Source: Bacteroidales bacterium UBA6229
GTDB taxonomy: Bacteria; Bacteroidota; Bacteroidia; Bacteroidales; F082
DNA length: 64,000 nt
Direction: 5' to 3'
NCBI GenBank assembly: GCA_002440975.1
Contig: DJWN01000126.1
Span: 1 to 64,000, forward strand
Both the position numbers and the translations under genes were made by a program. The notes beneath the pieces are model-generated. The model made no database searches, had not been told where the DNA came from, and saw nothing but the letters and a program-made list of their open reading frames with translations. Below are positions 59,805-64,000 of the stretch, piece by piece; within the stretch, counting starts at the first letter, position 1; each line of letters starts with the position of its first letter.

Positions 59805-61704
59805 AATAAGCCCTTTCATCACGGCCTTCGATAAAGTTGATAAAGGATTTGTTAACGACTTTGTTTCCGCCTGGCGTGGGATAATCCCCCGTGAAATACC
59901 AGTCGCCTTTATGATTAGGAATGGCCAGATGCAGGTTTTCTATTGACTGATAAACCACACTCACCTTTGCCTTGATTTCTTGCGAGGTGATCAGCTTTGC
60001 AATTCTTTCCGAAATTTGTCGGGCAGTAAATGGTTTATAAATATCTTTCACATAGTTTATGATAACCTCTTTTGGAAAATCTTCCTGTGCCTTACATTTT
60101 TTGTAAACTTCGTTTATAATGTGTTCCTGATGTGTTTCTTTCAGGAGGTGAATTGTGGCCCTGAAAGCTACAAAATCACTCAGTTTGGCCATATCAATAC
60201 CGTAGCAATCGGGATAGCGGATCTGCGGTGCAGACGATGCAATAACAATATGTTTTGGGCTAAGCCTGTCTAAAATCCTGATGATACTATTTCTTAAGGT
60301 GGTGCCTCTAACGATGGAGTCGTCCAATACCACCAGGGTGTCTTTATCGGGTCGTACAACACCGTAAGTTACATCATAGATGTGAGTTACAAGATCATTG
60401 CGTTGGTTATCCTGGGTGATAAAAGTACGCAATTTCATGTCTTTTACGGCGATATCTTCTATCCTGAGCTGAGTTGAAAATATTTCATTCAATTGCTCCT
60501 GATTGATCGTTTGACCGGCAGCCAGCACTTTGTCTTTCTTCACCTCAACACAATGCCTGTTAAGCTGCTGCACCATGCCCCTGAAAGCCGCCGAAGCAGT
60601 ATTGGGGATATATGAAAAAACGGTGTTTTCTATGTCGTGATCAATTTCGTTGAGCACAGCAGGCACCAGCAGTTCACCCAGCTTTTTACGCTCTTTATAA
60701 ATATCGGCATCGGTTCCTCTTGAAAAATAAATTCTTTCGAAAGAACAGGCTTTTTGGGGTAGTTCATCTTTGCATCTTTCCTCAGTCACACTTCCGTCTT
60801 TTTTGATGATCAGCGCATGACCCGGCTTGATTTCCTGAATAGAATCGATAGGCACATTGAAAGCTGTTTGTATGGGTGGCCGCTCTGATGTGGCAACCAC
60901 AATTTCATCATCAGCAAAATAATAGGCCGGGCGAATGCCTGACGGATCTCTGAACACGAAGGCATCGCCGTGCCCAATCATTCCTGTGATCACATAACCA
61001 CCATCCCAATACTGTGAGCTCTCGGTTAAAATAGCTTTTACATTTAGCTCTTCGGCAATTTTGTGTGAAATAGCTCTTTTAGAAAGACCTGACTGCTTGT
61101 ACTTTTTGTAAATACGTTCGTTTTCGGCGTCCAGAAAATGCCCAATTTTCTCCAAAACTGTTACAGTATCAGAGGTTTCAACCGGATATTGTCCCAGATC
61201 AATCAATTTCTCGAACAGCTCATCCACATTGGTCATATTGAAATTGCCAGCAATCACCAGGTTGCGTGTCATCCAGTTGTTGGCTCTTACAAAGGGATGG
61301 AGATTCATCACTTCATTGCCCCCAAAGGTCCCGTATCGCAAGTGCCCCATAAACAGTTCGCCACTGAAATCTACATTCTTTTTGAGCCAGTTTACATCTT
61401 TTAATCGTTCGGGCCTGTCGTTCTCGATCAGCTGCAGATCGTCGTATATTTTATTGAAAATCTCTTTTATAGGTGTGCTGGAATTTGACCGAAGTCTGCT
61501 GATGTATTTATTTCCAGGCTCCAGGTCAAGCTTTATTCCGGCTATACCAGCCCCGTCTTGTCCTCTGTTGTGCTGCTTTTGCATTAAGAGATGCAATTTT
61601 TGCAGTCCGTAAAGGGCTGTACCGTATTTAGCAAGATAATATTCGAGGGGTTTGCGTAAACGAATGAGTGCAATGCCGCATTCATGTTTTATTTGGTCGC
61701 TCAT
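59803..61704 (-). CDS. amidophosphoribosyltransferase homologue (PurF type), enlarged
   Basis: The family forms phosphoribosylamine from PRPP and glutamine, the first step of purine synthesis. The nucleophile Cys is at position 9 (MSDQIKHECGIAL), so an eight-residue leader must be removed. QHNRGQDGAG, GHLRYGTFGGNE and RDPSGIRPAYYF complete the glutaminase part. The PRPP loop is VLDDSIVRGTT near residue 470. The length of 633 exceeds the usual 470-510. Cys ligands in CSFERIYFSR and DCYGID are present, but the CxxC before FTGxYP found in Fe-S forms is replaced by HKGDWYFTGDYP. It may be true PurF or a Bacteroidota paralogue. Confidence 0.8.
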   Translation of the reverse strand: MSDQIKHECGIALIRLRKPLEYYLAKYGTALYGLQKLHLLMQKQHNRGQDGAGIAGIKLDLEPGNKYISRLRSNSSTPIKEIFNKIYDDLQLIENDRPERLKDVNWLKKNVDFSGELFMGHLRYGTFGGNEVMNLHPFVRANNWMTRNLVIAGNFNMTNVDELFEKLIDLGQYPVETSDTVTVLEKIGHFLDAENERIYKKYKQSGLSKRAISHKIAEELNVKAILTESSQYWDGGYVITGMIGHGDAFVFRDPSGIRPAYYFADDEIVVATSERPPIQTAFNVPIDSIQEIKPGHALIIKKDGSVTEERCKDELPQKACSFERIYFSRGTDADIYKERKKLGELLVPAVLNEIDHDIENTVFSYIPNTASAAFRGMVQQLNRHCVEVKKDKVLAAGQTINQEQLNEIFSTQLRIEDIAVKDMKLRTFITQDNQRNDLVTHIYDVTYGVVRPDKDTLVVLDDSIVRGTTLRNSIIRILDRLSPKHIVIASSAPQIRYPDCYGIDMAKLSDFVAFRATIHLLKETHQEHIINEVYKKCKAQEDFPKEVIINYVKDIYKPFTARQISERIAKLITSQEIKAKVSVVYQSIENLHLAIPNHKGDWYFTGDYPTPGGNKVVNKSFINFIEGRDERAY

Positions 61705-61746
61705 GAAGCTTTAGCTTAAAAATGATAAATTTGCTCATTTAAGTGG

Positions 61747-61754
61747 CAAATTTA
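61747..61754 (-). promoter_or_regulatory. possible -7 box of the purF homologue
   Basis: The minus strand reads TAAATTTG, a full match to TAnnTTTG, 43 bases before the start. The -33 region has no exact TTG at the expected spacing. Confidence 0.35.
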
Positions 61755-61884
61755 CAGGTTTTTTTAAAGGGGATTCGAAAGTGTTTTTTTATTGAAACTG
61801 ATTTGCTGACAATATGTTGAAAATAAACCAAATGACTTTCAGCTCTTTACAGAGTATAAATGAATAGCAATTTAACTGAATAAT

Positions 61885-62343
61885 ATGAAAATTTCTGTAC
61901 GGGTTGCCACCATAGATGATGCCGGGCAAATTGCAAGTTTTCAGGAGCAAATGGCCTGGGAAACGGAGGAGCTAAAACTTGATCCCGGAATAATAGGCGC
62001 TGGCATACAAGCTGTTTTTGAAGATAGTTCCAAAGGACGTTATTTTATTGCCGAAGCAGAGGGTCGTATTGCAGGATCATTGCTGATAACCTACGAATGG
62101 AGCGACTGGCGAAATAGTTGGGTGTATTGGATTCAATCGGTGTATGTTGCTCCAGAGTTTCGCCGGAAGGGAATTTATAGAACTTTGTACGCTCATATTC
62201 AGGAGATTGTAAATCAGAAAGATGATGTTGCCGGAATACGCTTGTATGTGGAGCAGGAAAATTATACCGCCCAGCAAACGTATGCCTCATTGGGTATGGA
62301 CGGCCAGCATTATCAATTATTTGAATGGATGAAGATGCACTAA
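61885..62343 (+). CDS. GNAT-family N-acetyltransferase
   Basis: The 152-residue protein has the acetyl-CoA site VYVAPEFRRKGIYRTLYAHI around residues 88-107, with the RRKGIY loop replacing the common RxxGxG/A, and the final ENYTAQQTYASLGM helix-strand of the fold. The acceptor is unknown. It lies 20 bases before the YfcC-type carrier on the same strand, so the two may be co-expressed. Confidence 0.82.
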   Translation: MKISVRVATIDDAGQIASFQEQMAWETEELKLDPGIIGAGIQAVFEDSSKGRYFIAEAEGRIAGSLLITYEWSDWRNSWVYWIQSVYVAPEFRRKGIYRTLYAHIQEIVNQKDDVAGIRLYVEQENYTAQQTYASLGMDGQHYQLFEWMKMH

Positions 62344-62362
62344 AAACAAAGCTAAGTCAGAT

Positions 62363-63988
62363 ATGGCCAAAACGCGCAAAGTACCTCATACCTATGTAAT
62401 TGTATTTTTTATCATACTGCTGGCAGCAGTGTTGACCTGGATAATCCCGCCCGGGAAATACTTAGAGCAATCGGTCGAAACAGTTCAGGGAACCACCACT
62501 AGCCTGAAGTTTTATTATCTGAATCAATTGCCCGACGACTTACAACAGGATTTTAAATCAAGTCCGCAGACCTGGCAGGTATTTTCGGCTTTGTTTAAGG
62601 GTTTCGTAAAGCAAAGTAATATCATCATTTTCATTTTGATGATTGGTGGTGCTTTCTGGATCATGAACCAAAGCAAGGCCATTGATGTTGGAATCTACGA
62701 TTTTTTGAAGTTTACCCGAAGAATAGAACATAACCGGCTTATCAAACGCATTGGCGTTGATAATATCATCATCAGCCTGGTAATGTTGTTGTTTAGTGTT
62801 TTTGGTGCTGTTTTCGGGATGAGTGAAGAAACCATTGCTTTTGCCATCATCATCGTGCCATTGGCTATTTCGATGGGTTATGATTCCATTGTGGGGGTGT
62901 GTATGGTTTATGTAGGTGCGCATTTGGGTTTTGCGGGTGCAATCCTGAATCCTTTTACGATAGGGATAGCTCAGGGATTAGCAGATATTCCTTTGTTTTC
63001 CGGAATTGAATACCGCATGGTAAGTTGGTTGGCCATCAATGCGGTAGGAATCTTTTTTGTGTTGCGGTATGCAAATAAAATCAAACGGAAACCCTTGCTT
63101 TCGGCTGTTTACGAAGAGGATGCTTATTGGCGTGCCAGAGAGCAGGACGAATCGCGAGAGGTGGTTTATTATACCCCGCGAATGGCATGGATAGTTTATG
63201 CGCTTATCGTATTGACACTGGGTGTTTTTTCTTTTCATTTTCCTGAGTCCACCCTGCACATTGGCAATAGTAATATAACGTTTTCAGTAATGCCTGTTAG
63301 CGCGGTATTATTTGTGATTCTGGGTTTTCTAAGCCTGAAGAAATCTGTCCATTACTTTATTTTGCTCTTGCTTACCTATACTATTTTTTATCTGATTGTT
63401 GGTGTGATGGGGTATGGCTGGTATGTGATGGAGATTGCCACCTTGTTTCTGGCACTTGGTATTGCCAGTGGATTAGCAATCAATAAATCGGCTGATGAAC
63501 TTGCCAGGCTGTTTCTTGAAGGAGTGAATGATATCATGTCGGCAGCTGTAATTGTTGGTTTGGCAGGAGGTATTATAGTCATCTTGGAAGATGGTGGCAT
63601 CATTGATTCGATCTTGTATGGCTTGTCGCAGGCGATGGTAAATATTGGCAACATTGCTTCAGTAGGAGTGATGTATCTGATTCAAACCATCATCAATATC
63701 GTAATCCCGTCCGGATCGGCTAAGGCGGCTATCACCATGCCGATTATGGCTCCTTTCAGCGATTTGATAGGCATTTCGCGCCAGGCAACAGTTATGGCAT
63801 TTCAGTTTGGGGATGGCTTCACGAATATGATTACCCCCACTTCAGGTATTTTAATCGGTGTGCTGGGTGTGGCACGAATACCTTATCACAAATGGGTGAA
63901 ATGGGTGTGGCCGATGATCTTAGCCTTAATAGTGCTGGGTTTTTTATTGCTTATCCCAACTGTAACCCTACCATTGAATGGTTTTTAA
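62363..63988 (+). CDS. YfcC-family membrane carrier
   Basis: The 541-residue inner-membrane protein has 12 or more hydrophobic segments. The start KVPHTYVIVFFIILLAAV and the motif ILTWIIPPGKY-like (TWIIPPGKYLE) are marks of the YfcC/C4-dicarboxylate anaerobic carrier group. FGMSEETIAFA and the late PSGSAKAAITMPIMAP are conserved transport segments. Family members are thought to carry small organic acids or peptides, but the substrate here is unknown. The gene is complete, ending shortly before the window edge. Confidence 0.85.
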   Translation: MAKTRKVPHTYVIVFFIILLAAVLTWIIPPGKYLEQSVETVQGTTTSLKFYYLNQLPDDLQQDFKSSPQTWQVFSALFKGFVKQSNIIIFILMIGGAFWIMNQSKAIDVGIYDFLKFTRRIEHNRLIKRIGVDNIIISLVMLLFSVFGAVFGMSEETIAFAIIIVPLAISMGYDSIVGVCMVYVGAHLGFAGAILNPFTIGIAQGLADIPLFSGIEYRMVSWLAINAVGIFFVLRYANKIKRKPLLSAVYEEDAYWRAREQDESREVVYYTPRMAWIVYALIVLTLGVFSFHFPESTLHIGNSNITFSVMPVSAVLFVILGFLSLKKSVHYFILLLLTYTIFYLIVGVMGYGWYVMEIATLFLALGIASGLAINKSADELARLFLEGVNDIMSAAVIVGLAGGIIVILEDGGIIDSILYGLSQAMVNIGNIASVGVMYLIQTIINIVIPSGSAKAAITMPIMAPFSDLIGISRQATVMAFQFGDGFTNMITPTSGILIGVLGVARIPYHKWVKWVWPMILALIVLGFLLLIPTVTLPLNGF

Positions 63989-64000
63989 GGAACTATTCTG

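Overview
The window looks like a chromosomal stretch of a Bacteroidota (Bacteroidetes) bacterium; I cannot place it below phylum. The evidence is a type IX secretion (T9SS) C-terminal domain next to a PorV/PorQ-family protein, TonB-dependent receptors, Reg_prop sensor proteins, absence of Shine-Dalgarno sequences, recurrent promoter-like TTG...TAnnTTTG boxes, and a bacterial geranylgeranylglyceryl-phosphate synthase. Gene density is high and almost everything is housekeeping. I see no tRNA, rRNA, CRISPR array, insertion sequence, phage gene or clear sign of recent transfer.

Layout. 0.1-7.4 kb: uridine kinase coupled to a seven-blade propeller lipoprotein, a DUF1289 protein, a coiled-coil/winged-helix protein, tRNA-dihydrouridine synthase with apolipoprotein N-acyltransferase, a GT9 glycosyltransferase and a metallo-beta-lactamase-fold hydrolase. 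7.5-15.5 kb: a large propeller/beta-barrel outer-membrane protein, a half-size TauE/SafE protein, B12-dependent ribonucleotide reductase, a small 25-residue-repeat protein and a coiled-coil lipoprotein. 15.7-20.1 kb (minus strand): a four-gene mevalonate operon (HMG-CoA reductase, a GHMP kinase that is probably phosphomevalonate kinase, diphosphomevalonate decarboxylase, mevalonate kinase). 20.1-30.6 kb (minus): a DUF4468-like protein, groES-groEL, then recG, pheT, a sigma-54 activator, lptE, a TPR-like protein and secG.

30.6-44.3 kb: a hybrid histidine kinase with a receiver-only partner, dipeptidyl peptidase IV, geranylgeranylglyceryl-phosphate synthase, and the methyl cycle: metH and metF on the minus strand behind a SAM-I riboswitch, and ahcY divergent on the plus strand. 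44.4-58.6 kb (plus): a small lipoprotein overlapping a propeller sensor kinase with its LytTR regulator, a small membrane protein, and a three-gene unit of TonB-dependent receptor, 1450-residue T9SS cargo and PorV-like protein. 58.7-64 kb: greA with a two-hairpin leader, a HIT protein, an unusual PurF homologue, a GNAT acetyltransferase and a YfcC-type carrier.

How the genes connect. The mevalonate operon supplies isoprenoid precursors, and the synthase at 36.3 kb could draw on them to make sn-glycerol-1-phosphate ethers. MetH, MetF and AhcY close the methionine/SAM/SAH cycle, and the riboswitch would report SAM level. MetH and NrdJ both need cobalamin. LptE, SecG, Lnt, the 1093-residue barrel protein and the TonB/T9SS/PorV unit all concern the cell envelope. 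The most promising candidates for something not yet described are the receptor-cargo-PorV unit, the greA leader and the possible promoter that bypasses the SAM riboswitch.
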